Of a DNA stretch of 64,000 bases, positions 17,273-25,092 are shown in pieces. The DNA comes from Mesorhizobium loti (GTDB lineage: Bacteria > Pseudomonadota > Alphaproteobacteria > Rhizobiales > Rhizobiaceae). Numbering within the stretch: the first letter of the stretch is position 1; each line of letters begins with the position of its first letter. The translations under genes were made by a program, and so were the position numbers. The notes under the pieces were generated by a model that had not been told where the DNA came from, ran no database searches, and saw only the letters and a program-made list of their open reading frames with translations. Location of the stretch: NCBI RefSeq assembly GCF_003148495.1, contig NZ_QGGH01000001.1, forward strand, positions 1,136,347-1,200,346, given 5' to 3'.

Positions 17273-18304
17273 TCAAACGCCGTCCAGCCCTTGCTCGAGA
17301 CAACGGTCGAGCTGTTCGATCTCCTGGGCTGAGAGGCTGATGCCGTCTCTCTCCGAAGCCGCACGAGCAAGGAACCGCCGCTGCGAGGGCAGGCGTGCAC
17401 CCTGACCTACGATCGCCTCGAACAGGGCTTCAGCACGACCCAGAGGATTTCCGGGACGGCCGGCGGAAAAAGCTTGCGGCGAAAAGGCGATGATCAGCTC
17501 TCCATGCGATGGATAAAGCGTCGTGGTGCCAAGCAGATCGAGTGCCTCGGGGCTGGTCAGGTCGCCGATCATAATGCCGGCGAGCAGTTCGATCATCGTG
17601 CCGATGGCAGAACCCTTGTGCCCGCCGAAGGAAAGCATGGCGCCTGCCAGGGCAGCTTCCGGATCCGTCGTCGGCCTGCCGTCGACATCGATCGCCCAGC
17701 CTTCCGGCAGTTTCTTGCCGGCCCGGCGGTGCAGCTCGATCTCGCCGCGCGCGGCAACCGAGGTCGCGAAGTCGAAAACATAAGGTGGCTGCTCTTCGCG
17801 CGGCCAGCCAAAGGCAAAAGGATTGGTGCCAAGCAAGGGTCTGTTGCCACCGGTCGGGGCGACTGTGGCATAGCTCGGGCACATGGCCAGGCCGGCAAGG
17901 CCTGCCTGCGTCAGGGCTTCGACCTCCACCCAAAGGGCGGAAAAATGTACCGCATCGTTGATCGCGAGCGCGGCAATGCCGCACGAGCGTGCTCGTTCGA
18001 CCAGCACGGGCAGACCCAGTTCGAAGGCCGGGTTGGCGAAACCGTGCTTCGCATCCACTTTGACGAGGGCGGGAGCGTCTTGAGGCAACAACTCGGGCAC
18101 CGCGTTCGGCTCCACCTTTCCGGCCTTGATCGTCCGCAGGGCGCCTTCGATCCGGTAGACACCATGCGATTTGCAGGCGTCGCGTTCCGCCGCGACGATG
18201 ACCCGTGTGATGGCGCTGGCCTGGATGGGGTTCAGTCCGGCCTTGCGGAAAATTGCATCGACGCGCTCATGCAGGGCATCGATGGTGAGAACGGTGTTGC
18301 TCAT
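17273..18304 (-). CDS. Ldh2/malate dehydrogenase-family oxidoreductase (possible delta1-pyrroline-2-carboxylate reductase)
   Basis: The 343-residue protein is of the malate/L-lactate dehydrogenase (Ldh2, YlbC, DpkA) family. It has ERDACKSHGVYRI near the N-terminus, INDAVHFSALWVEVE with the catalytic-region His, and GTNPFAFGWPRE. Members reduce 2-oxoacids or the cyclic imines delta1-pyrroline- and delta1-piperideine-2-carboxylate. It is followed by the proline racemase-family gene after about 90 bases. Together these could convert 3-hydroxyproline to proline, an inference from the pairing. Confidence 0.85.
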   Translation of the reverse strand: MSNTVLTIDALHERVDAIFRKAGLNPIQASAITRVIVAAERDACKSHGVYRIEGALRTIKAGKVEPNAVPELLPQDAPALVKVDAKHGFANPAFELGLPVLVERARSCGIAALAINDAVHFSALWVEVEALTQAGLAGLAMCPSYATVAPTGGNRPLLGTNPFAFGWPREEQPPYVFDFATSVAARGEIELHRRAGKKLPEGWAIDVDGRPTTDPEAALAGAMLSFGGHKGSAIGTMIELLAGIMIGDLTSPEALDLLGTTTLYPSHGELIIAFSPQAFSAGRPGNPLGRAEALFEAIVGQGARLPSQRRFLARAASERDGISLSAQEIEQLDRCLEQGLDGV

Positions 18305-18343
18305 TTCTGGCCTTCGGGTTTTGGCTGCGCGCAAACGCTGCCT

Positions 18344-19507
18344 TTAAAAATCCAGACCGCCGGCAAAGGCTCTTAGATCCTTTGCAAGCAAAGCGGGCTG
18401 CTCGAGGGCTGCGAAATGACCACCGCGCGGCATCGCTGTCCACCGGCGGATGTCCTTGAAGACGCGTTCGACCCAGCTTCTTGGCGGCATCGGCAGCTCT
18501 TTGGGAAACAACGCCACCGCAAGCGGGACGTTGATCGTCGTGCCGGGCGCGAATGCAAGCGGGCGAGCGCGCGTTTCCCAATAGAGCCGCATCGACGAAG
18601 CGACGGTCCGGGTGAACCAGTAAAGCGAGATGTTGGCGAGCATGTCGTCGCGCGAAAAAGCGGCGTTACCCAGATCGCCGTCGCAATCGCTCCAGTCGCG
18701 GAATTTTTCGATCATCCAGGCTGCCAGTCCGACCGGCGAATCCATCAGCCCGTAGGCAAGCGTTTGCGGACGCGTCGCTTGAATATGAGCATAGGCGCCA
18801 TGAAGATCCGCCCATCCGGCTTTCCGTTCCAGGAAGGCGCGTTCTTCCAAGGTCAGGTCGCCATCCGGGCTTGGATCGTGAGGGGGGGAGAATGAGCCGG
18901 GGATGAAATTGAGATGCACCCCGGCGAGACTGTCGGGATGCGCGTGTGCCAGACAGGTCGACACGCCGGCGCCCAGATCCCCTCCCTGGGCGAGATATCG
19001 TTTGTAGCCGAGACGGCTCATCAACTCGGCCCACAGGTCGGCAATTGTGAACAGGTTGAGACCAGGCTTGGTCGGCCGGCTCGAAAAGCCATAGCCGGGA
19101 ATCGACGGGGCCACGACATTGAAGGCGTCCTCCTGTCTTCCGCCATGCGAAAGCGGGTCGGTCAGAAGCGGGATCAGCCTGTGAAATTCGAAGACGCTGC
19201 CTGGCCAGCCATGTGTGAGTATGACCGTTCTGCCGGTCGCAACAGCGGGGCGCGCATGGATGAAATGGATGGTTTGGCCACCGATTTCCGTCTGGTAGTG
19301 CGGATGGATGTTCCAGGCGGCTTCCTGCTTGCGCCAGTCGAAGCCGGAGCGCCAGTGCTGCATAAGTAGCCGCAGTTCTTCGTATTCCGTTCCCTGCGCC
19401 CAGCCTATCGCCTGCAATTGGTCCGGCTCGCGCCAGTTCGAGATGCGCTTCTTCAAATCGTCGATTTCAGACTGGGCAATCTCGATCGTGAAGGGGCGAA
19501 TTTTCAT
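18344..19507 (-). CDS. Epoxide hydrolase-like alpha/beta hydrolase
   Basis: The 387-residue protein has the N-terminal EHN domain (MKIRPFTIEIAQSEIDDLKK) typical of microsomal-type epoxide hydrolases. It then shows the oxyanion motif HGWPGS at residues 99-104, nucleophile D177 in QGGDLGAGVS, and a C-terminal His in RGGHFAALEQP. The ATG overlaps the pxpC stop as ATGA. It is embedded in the pxpBC/reductase operon, so its natural substrate may be an epoxide or ester on the same pathway rather than a foreign compound. Confidence 0.87.
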   Translation of the reverse strand: MKIRPFTIEIAQSEIDDLKKRISNWREPDQLQAIGWAQGTEYEELRLLMQHWRSGFDWRKQEAAWNIHPHYQTEIGGQTIHFIHARPAVATGRTVILTHGWPGSVFEFHRLIPLLTDPLSHGGRQEDAFNVVAPSIPGYGFSSRPTKPGLNLFTIADLWAELMSRLGYKRYLAQGGDLGAGVSTCLAHAHPDSLAGVHLNFIPGSFSPPHDPSPDGDLTLEERAFLERKAGWADLHGAYAHIQATRPQTLAYGLMDSPVGLAAWMIEKFRDWSDCDGDLGNAAFSRDDMLANISLYWFTRTVASSMRLYWETRARPLAFAPGTTINVPLAVALFPKELPMPPRSWVERVFKDIRRWTAMPRGGHFAALEQPALLAKDLRAFAGGLDF

Positions 19508-20484
19508 GGGGCCCTCTGCTTGCCGACGATGAGGTTGCGGGCGGCGATAAAGTCGCGACGTCGCTGCCGGTTGGCGCGAAGCGCTTCCGTCGACGCTTCG
19601 ATCGACACAGGCAAGAAACGCAGGCGCGCGCCGACCGGCGCTTGCGCCAGCCGCCAGAGGTCGGCTTCGATCACCGTAGCGATCTTCGGATAGCCGCCGC
19701 ACGTGTTGGCATCGGCAAGCTGGATGATCGGTTGGCCGGACGGCGGCACTTGAACGGTGCCCGGCACGATACCGTGGGAGAGCAATTCCAGCGGTGAGAG
19801 GAGGGAAAGCGTCTCTCCGGAAAGGCGATATCCCATACGGTTGGCGTCGTTGGTGATGCTCCATTCGTTGCCGGTGAAAGCCGCCTGGGCCTCCGGCGTG
19901 AAGGCGTCGAATTCGGCGGCCGGCAGAACCCGCAATTCGATTGCGCAGGCAGCGCCGTCCGCCGCGCCGCGCCGCTCCTCCAGCGCTGAGCCAAACCCGC
20001 CCGCAGGAAGGCCGCATTGCGCAGGGTTGAGCGCAAGCCGGTCGCCGCGGGACAGCCCGCGTCCGGCGAGCCCGCCGAAACTGCCTTTCACATCCGTCGC
20101 GCGCGACCCCATGACTGGCGGCAGATCGAGCCCGCCGGCGAAGGCGATGTAGGAACGGGCACCGATGCGCGGCGCTTCGAGGACAAGGGTCTCGCCGGCG
20201 CGGATCGCCATGGCCCACCAGGGCGGGCAGGGCCGGTCGCCGACGCTGACGGCGCAATCCGCGCCGGTGATGGCGACGGCGGTGTCGATGTGCACGCGCA
20301 GCCGGAACGGATGAAGCGCGACCTCGATCCCGGCGGCCGAGGGATCATTGCCCAGCATGAGATTGGCGATCGCCAACGCCTGCCTGTCCATGGCGCCGCC
20401 ATGGCTGACCCCCAGCGCCAGATGGCCGGGCCGGCCGAGATCCTGGACGGTGTTCGGCAGGCCGGTGGTGAGGATCTCGATCAT
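19504..20484 (-). CDS. pxpC: 5-oxoprolinase subunit C / biotin-dependent carboxyltransferase-family protein (AHS2, KipA-like)
   Basis: The 326-residue protein shows the AHS2/KipA pattern: TTGLPNTVQDLGRPGHLALG, then SHGGAMDRQALAIANLMLGN and IAFAGGLDLPPVMGSRATD. In bacteria PxpC pairs with PxpB to phosphorylate and open 5-oxoproline with PxpA. The same fold forms part of the transferase domain of urea carboxylase. The start at 20484 overlaps pxpB by four bases (ATGA). Because accB and accC lie in the facing operon, a biotin-dependent role deserves testing. Confidence 0.9.
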   Translation of the reverse strand: MIEILTTGLPNTVQDLGRPGHLALGVSHGGAMDRQALAIANLMLGNDPSAAGIEVALHPFRLRVHIDTAVAITGADCAVSVGDRPCPPWWAMAIRAGETLVLEAPRIGARSYIAFAGGLDLPPVMGSRATDVKGSFGGLAGRGLSRGDRLALNPAQCGLPAGGFGSALEERRGAADGAACAIELRVLPAAEFDAFTPEAQAAFTGNEWSITNDANRMGYRLSGETLSLLSPLELLSHGIVPGTVQVPPSGQPIIQLADANTCGGYPKIATVIEADLWRLAQAPVGARLRFLPVSIEASTEALRANRQRRRDFIAARNLIVGKQRAP

Positions 20485-21143
20485 GCCTCGATCCCTGCGA
20501 TTGCGAAGCGGATCGTGTCTCCAGGCCTGAGCAGCACGGGCAATTCCGCTTCGGCCCTGAACAGCGTCACGTCCGTATGGCCGATGATGTGCCATCCGGA
20601 TGGTGCTGTCATCGGCATGATACCCGCCTGCGCGCCGCCGATGATAACGGCGCCCTCGGCGACTTTGAGGCGAGGCGTGCTGCGCCGTGCCCACGCCAGC
20701 CGCGGGTCGAGACCGGACAGATAGGGAAAGCCCGGCATGGCGCCGATGGCAGCCACGGTGTAGGTGGCCGCCGCGTGGCGCCTGACGGTTTCATCGACAG
20801 ACATGCCGCAATGCGCGGCCCAGCCGGCGAGGTCCTCGCCGCGCGCGCCGCCATAGCTGACGGGAATGGTATGATGCGTACCGGCTATCGCGGAGGCTTC
20901 CGTGCTGGCCCAGAGCGACTTCAGCTGCTCGCCGAGGCTTTGTGCGTCGGTGGCGAGCGGGTCGAACACTACGAGGAGGTTGTTCATGCCGGGAACGGCC
21001 TCGCGTACTCCCTCGAGGTTCAGCGCGGCATCCGCTACCGCCCAGACCAGTTCCTGGGTGGCATCATTGAAAGCCCCCTGCGCGCCATCGAGCAGCAGCG
21101 CGCCTGATCCCGCAAGACTGATGTGGGGCGTACCTGCAACCAC
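20481..21143 (-). CDS. pxpB: 5-oxoprolinase subunit B (AHS1, KipI-like)
   Basis: The 220-residue protein has the AHS1/KipI signature HHTIPVSYGGARGEDL in the middle and AAIGAMPGFPYLSGLDPRLA with GAVIIGGAQAGIMPMTAPSG further on. It forms a complex with PxpC. A GTG start at 21143 follows the SDR stop by 6 bases, with AAGGA inside the SDR end. The order SDR-pxpB-pxpC-epoxide hydrolase is tightly packed and translationally coupled. A sporulation-kinase inhibitor role as for Bacillus KipI is unlikely here. Confidence 0.9.
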   Translation of the reverse strand: MVAGTPHISLAGSGALLLDGAQGAFNDATQELVWAVADAALNLEGVREAVPGMNNLLVVFDPLATDAQSLGEQLKSLWASTEASAIAGTHHTIPVSYGGARGEDLAGWAAHCGMSVDETVRRHAAATYTVAAIGAMPGFPYLSGLDPRLAWARRSTPRLKVAEGAVIIGGAQAGIMPMTAPSGWHIIGHTDVTLFRAEAELPVLLRPGDTIRFAIAGIEA

Positions 21144-21149
21144 GGGCGG

Positions 21150-21926
21150 TCAGTCCTTCACCGGCACTGTATAGTTCAGGATCAGGCGACCGCCATCCGG
21201 ATAGATGGTTTGGCCGACAATGTAGGAGGCGTCGTCGCTGGCCAGGAAGGAAGCGACGCTGGCGATCTCCGAGGGTTCGCCACAGCGGCCGCTCGGCGTG
21301 CGCGACAGGATGGTCTGGCGCTGCGCTTCGCTGGCCATGACGGAACTCTTGACCATGTCGGTCAGGATGGTGCCGGGGCCGATGGCGTTGACGCGGATGT
21401 TGTGCGGGATCAGGCCGACGGCCATCACCGCCGTCAGCTGCTTGATGCCACCCTTGGACACGGCATAGGCGACGGAATTGGGAATGGCCAGAATGGCGTT
21501 GATCGACGACATGTTGATGATCGAGCCGCCGCGTCCCTGCGCGATCATGGCTCTTGCCGCAGCCTGCCCAAGAAGGAAGGGCGCCTTGAGATTGACGCGC
21601 TGAACCAGGTCGAAGGCCTCCTCGGGGAAGTCGACGAAATCGTCCAGATGGATGATGCCGGCATTGTTGATGAGCACGTCGACACCGCCGAAGCTTTGCA
21701 TGGCCTTGGCAATGATGCCGTCGGCCATGTCCCTGCTGATTTCGGAAAGGTCGGCGGACAGCCAGACGGCGCGCTCGCCAAGACGTTCGGCATGCTCGCG
21801 CCCGCGATCGGCCTGCACGTCGACAAGCACAACCTTGGCGCCATCGGCATGAAAGCGCTCGGCGCAGGCAAGGCCAAGGCCTTGTGCCGCCCCGGTAACG
21901 ATCACGACTTTTCCTGCGTGCTTCAC
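21150..21926 (-). CDS. SDR-family oxidoreductase
   Basis: This 258-residue SDR has TGAAQGLG, NNAG, SSINAILAIPNSVAYAVSK with the catalytic Ser, Tyr and Lys, and a C-terminal YPDGGRLILNYTVPVKD. A GTG at 21926 (VKHAGKVVIVTG) aligns exactly with the start of its paralog at 8465 (MRQAGKVAVVTG), so it is preferred over a TTG at 21956. It is the first gene of the minus operon containing pxpBC. A perfect operator-like palindrome lies 34 bases upstream. Confidence 0.9.
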   Translation of the reverse strand: MKHAGKVVIVTGAAQGLGLACAERFHADGAKVVLVDVQADRGREHAERLGERAVWLSADLSEISRDMADGIIAKAMQSFGGVDVLINNAGIIHLDDFVDFPEEAFDLVQRVNLKAPFLLGQAAARAMIAQGRGGSIINMSSINAILAIPNSVAYAVSKGGIKQLTAVMAVGLIPHNIRVNAIGPGTILTDMVKSSVMASEAQRQTILSRTPSGRCGEPSEIASVASFLASDDASYIVGQTIYPDGGRLILNYTVPVKD

Positions 21927-21959
21927 GATCCAAATCCCTTTTATGATTTTTGACAATTA

Positions 21960-21974
21960 TGGATATGTTATCCA
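21960..21974. promoter_or_regulatory. Candidate GntR operator 2
   Basis: TGGATA-TGT-TATCCA is a perfect 6-base inverted repeat with a 3-base spacer, just upstream of the SDR-pxpBC operon start. It is the best copy of the motif also found at 11815 and 22123, and its size fits a dimeric GntR/FCD repressor site. Confidence 0.6.
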
Positions 21975-22122
21975 ACTTATCTTGAACTTCGACGCCATTG
22001 CAAGCCCGGATGAATGGCTGCCGGATGACTGCACTAGGCCGGCACGCAGCGGTTTTGGGCAGTCTTTGCTTTTTTCAGAGGACTATCCGCAAGTCGGTTG
22101 ACACTGCCGAATTAATTGTGAT

Positions 22123-22137
22123 TGGATACTATATTCA
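22123..22137. promoter_or_regulatory. Candidate GntR operator 3
   Basis: TGGATA-CTA-TATTCA matches the palindrome at 11 of 12 arm positions. It lies 31 bases upstream of the rraA-like start, where it could overlap the -10 region or transcription start. Confidence 0.55.
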
Positions 22138-22168
22138 CAAAAGAGGACCGACAGTGGGAGAACGGGAG

Positions 22169-22804
22169 ATGGCAGATGCACCTCAGGGAAGCGAACTGAT
22201 AGACGCGTTCCGCGCTCTTGCGACGCCACTGATCAGCGACAATCTCGCTCGTGTCCCCGGAGCTGTCGGGTTGCGGCCATTTCATCGGGTGAGCGGCGTC
22301 ATGGCGGGGAGGGCGCTGACGGTCAGGACCCGTCCCGGCGACAACCAGTTCATCCATCGTGCGCTCGATCTGTTGCAGCCCGGAGACGTCATCGTCGTCG
22401 ATGGCGGTGGCTATGAGGGCCGCGCGCTGGTCGGCGAAATCATGACAAGTGTCGCGGCGTCGCGCGGCGCCGCAGGCATTGTCATCGACGGCGCCATCCG
22501 CGATGCCGGTGCCATCGGCCGCAGTCCGTTTCCATGCTTCGCGCGATCGGCCATCCATCTCGGGCCGTACAAGGATGGTCCGGGAGCCATTAATGTTCCC
22601 GTCTGCATAGGCGGCATGGTCGTCGGTCCAGGTGACATCGTCGTGGGCGACGAGGATGGCGTCGTGGCATTTCCAATCGACGGTGCCGCGGCCTTGCTGG
22701 CCGCCGTCCTGGCGCAGGAAAGCCGCGAGGCCGACATCATGCAGAGCATCCGGGAGAACCGCTACCAGGGGGCGTATGCCCGGGCCTCCGGCGGCAGTCA
22801 CTGA
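22169..22804 (+). CDS. RraA-family protein (4-hydroxy-4-methyl-2-oxoglutarate aldolase/dimethylmenaquinone methyltransferase-like)
   Basis: The 211-residue protein shows the RraA fold with TPLISDNLARVPG, VDGGGYEGRALVGEIM and the metal/substrate motif IDGAIRDAGAIG. Metal-dependent members cleave HMG-type or oxaloacetate-type acids to pyruvate; true RraA proteins inhibit RNase E. In a catabolic cluster an aldolase or decarboxylase role is more likely. The ATG at 22169 has GGGAG 8 bases before it; a GTG at 22154 is an alternative. It diverges from the pxpBC operon and carries its own operator-like palindrome. Confidence 0.82.
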   Translation: MADAPQGSELIDAFRALATPLISDNLARVPGAVGLRPFHRVSGVMAGRALTVRTRPGDNQFIHRALDLLQPGDVIVVDGGGYEGRALVGEIMTSVAASRGAAGIVIDGAIRDAGAIGRSPFPCFARSAIHLGPYKDGPGAINVPVCIGGMVVGPGDIVVGDEDGVVAFPIDGAAALLAAVLAQESREADIMQSIRENRYQGAYARASGGSH

Positions 22805-22953
22805 TCTGCCGGGTCAGTCCTTGCCGGTGACAAATCGCGTGGCCGGCTGGCGATCTTGCTCAACATAACCGCTCCCCAGCTAACCGAGGGGCGAAACAAT
22901 GCATTTCAGGTACGCCGCCTGGATGCGCCAACAGGGGAAAATGGAGAGAATTA

Positions 22954-24063
22954 ATGGTTGTTTCCTTCAAGAGGCTCACTTGTGCCACCGCCCTTGCCGG
23001 GCTGGCTCTGACCACGATGGCCGCGGCTGCCGACATCAAGATCGGCATCGTGGCTCCCATGACTGGCCAACTGGCCAGTGAAGGGCAGGATATGGAGAAT
23101 GCCGTGAAGATGGCGATCGATGCCGTCAACGCCAAAGGCGGCGTCAACGGCGACAAGATCACCACCACGACCGCCGATGACGCCTGCGATCCGCAGCAGG
23201 CGGTGACCGCAGGCAGCAAGCTTGTCTCGGAAGGCGTGACTGCCATCGTCGGCGGCTACTGTTCGGGCGCCGTCTTGCCGACGTTGAAGATCTACGGTGA
23301 CGCCGGCATCCCATTCGTCATCATCGGAGCGAATTCGACCAAGCTGGTCGCTGCCAATCAGGGCAATGCCTTCCTCGCCAATTCGACCGGCGACATGCAG
23401 GCGACGACGGCCGTCGAACTCTTCAAGAAGAACGGCTTCAAGAAGATCGCGGTCGTGGACGAAGGCGATGCCTATTCGTCCGACTTGGCCAAGCTGACCG
23501 CCGAAGCCTTCAAGAGCGCAGGCGGCGAAATTGCCGCCAAGGAGACCACCACGGCCGGCGAGCAGGATTATTCGGCGGTCGTCACCAAGATCAAATCAAA
23601 CGGCGCCGACGCTGTCTTCTGGACCGCCTATCATGCCGGTGGCGCATTGCTCACCAAGCAGCTTCGGCAGGCCGGTTTCCAGGGCGGCATTGTGCTGGGC
23701 GACGGCAACAATTCGCCGGAATATCTGGAAATCGCCGGTTCGGCCGGTGAGGGCGTGTACCTGTTGTCCCCGCCCACCGTCGACCTCCTGTCCGGCGCGG
23801 CCGACTTCAAGGCCAAGTACAAGGAAACCTATGGCCGCGATGCCGGCGCCTATGCGGCGCTCTCCCACGATGTGGGCGACTTGATCGCCGATGCGATCAC
23901 GCGGGCCAAGTCGGTGGATCAAAAGGCGATCATCGAAGCGCTCAAGGCAAGCGACTTCAAGGGCCTTGCCGGTGAAATCAAGTTTACCGACAAGAACACG
24001 CTCCAGACGTCAAATTTCCGCCCGGTGATCGCCAAGGGCGGCAAGTGGGTGGCTGTCGAATAA
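22954..24063 (+). CDS. Branched-chain-amino-acid-type ABC transporter, periplasmic binding protein
   Basis: The 369-residue protein has a Sec signal peptide (MVVSFKRLTCATALAGLALT, then TMAAAAD) followed by IKIGIVAPMTGQLASEGQDM, the start of the Leu/Ile/Val-binding fold. It continues with ADDACDPQQAVTAGSKLVSE and KIKSNGADAVFWTAYHAGGA. It delivers its ligand to the permeases encoded next. A GGAGAG site precedes the ATG. The ligand may be an amino acid or a related carboxylate or amide, since such binding proteins diverge widely. Confidence 0.9.
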   Translation: MVVSFKRLTCATALAGLALTTMAAAADIKIGIVAPMTGQLASEGQDMENAVKMAIDAVNAKGGVNGDKITTTTADDACDPQQAVTAGSKLVSEGVTAIVGGYCSGAVLPTLKIYGDAGIPFVIIGANSTKLVAANQGNAFLANSTGDMQATTAVELFKKNGFKKIAVVDEGDAYSSDLAKLTAEAFKSAGGEIAAKETTTAGEQDYSAVVTKIKSNGADAVFWTAYHAGGALLTKQLRQAGFQGGIVLGDGNNSPEYLEIAGSAGEGVYLLSPPTVDLLSGAADFKAKYKETYGRDAGAYAALSHDVGDLIADAITRAKSVDQKAIIEALKASDFKGLAGEIKFTDKNTLQTSNFRPVIAKGGKWVAVE

Positions 24064-24077
24064 AGGCGAACCAGATT

Positions 24078-24112
24078 GACGCCGAGGCAGGCCTTGTGGC
24101 GGCCTCGGCGTC
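24078..24112 (+). terminator. Intergenic hairpin between binding-protein and permease genes
   Basis: GACGCCGAGGC and GCCTCGGCGTC form a perfect 11-base-pair stem with a 13-base loop, 15 bases after the binding-protein stop. There is no T-run. Hairpins here usually protect the upstream mRNA or partly attenuate, giving more binding protein than permease. Confidence 0.6.
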
Positions 24113-24180
24113 ACCGCCGATTGTCTGGCGCCGACGCTGCGCCCAGGCAAGACTTTTTCAATTCTGCCCCCGGAGCATCA

Positions 24181-25092
24181 ATGACGCTCGACCTGCTTAT
24201 TCAGCAACTGGTGAACGGTCTTATCGTCGGCTCGTTCTATGCCCTGATCGCGCTTGGCTACAGCATGGTGTTCGGCGTCATCAAGCTCCTGAATTTCGCC
24301 CATGGCGACATCTACATGAACGGCGCCTTCGTTGGCCTCATCGTGTTTTCCTTCGTCGGCATATGGGTTGGCAACGGCTGGCTGGGCGTGGTCTGCGCCC
24401 TGCTGGTGTCGATGTTGGTTGTCGGCTTGCTCGGCGTCGTCATCGAACGCTTCGCCTATCGGCCGATGCGCAATGCGCCGCGCCTCTCCATCCTGATCAC
24501 GGCGCTCGGTGCGTCGATGGTGCTGAACGGTACGGCACTCGCCCTGACGGGCGGGCGGCATTACGCCTTCAACACGGATCTCGGTTTTGCCGGTGTCGAC
24601 ATTTCCACCGTTCACATCACCTACACGCAGATGGTGCTTGTGGCCGCCTCCATCGCTCTTATGGCCGGGATGCAGGCCTTTGTCTCACGCACCATGTACG
24701 GCAAGGCGATGCGCGCGGTGTCCATCGACATGGGGGCAAGCCGCCTGATGGGCATCGATGTCGACCGGGTGATCGCATTGACCTTTTTCATGGGTTCGGC
24801 GCTCGCCGCCGGCGGCGGGGTCATGGCCGGCGCCTATTATGGCAGTGTCCATTTCTTCATGGGCTTCATCATGGGGCTCAAGGCCTTCACCGCCGCGGTC
24901 ATAGGCGGGATCGGCAGCGTGCCGGGCGCCATGCTCGGCGGCTTGCTGCTCGGCCTGCTCGAGGCTTTCGGCTCGTCCTTGCCCTTCGTCGGCTCGGAGT
25001 GGCGTGACGTCTTCGTGTTCGGGACCTTGATCCTGTTCCTTGTGTTCAAGCCGACCGGCCTTCTTGGTCGCTCGGTGGTGGAGCGGGTGTGA
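24181..25092 (+). CDS. livH: Branched-chain-type ABC transporter permease (LivH family)
   Basis: The 303-residue membrane protein begins LLIQQLVNGLIVGSFYALIA, followed by the conserved LGYSMVFGVIKLLNFAHGD, which defines LivH. It has about eight hydrophobic segments, and the cytoplasmic coupling region near AFTAAVIGGIGSVPGAMLGG. The start at 24181 is the first ATG matching the family N-terminus. Its stop overlaps the livM start. Confidence 0.93.
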   Translation: MTLDLLIQQLVNGLIVGSFYALIALGYSMVFGVIKLLNFAHGDIYMNGAFVGLIVFSFVGIWVGNGWLGVVCALLVSMLVVGLLGVVIERFAYRPMRNAPRLSILITALGASMVLNGTALALTGGRHYAFNTDLGFAGVDISTVHITYTQMVLVAASIALMAGMQAFVSRTMYGKAMRAVSIDMGASRLMGIDVDRVIALTFFMGSALAAGGGVMAGAYYGSVHFFMGFIMGLKAFTAAVIGGIGSVPGAMLGGLLLGLLEAFGSSLPFVGSEWRDVFVFGTLILFLVFKPTGLLGRSVVERV

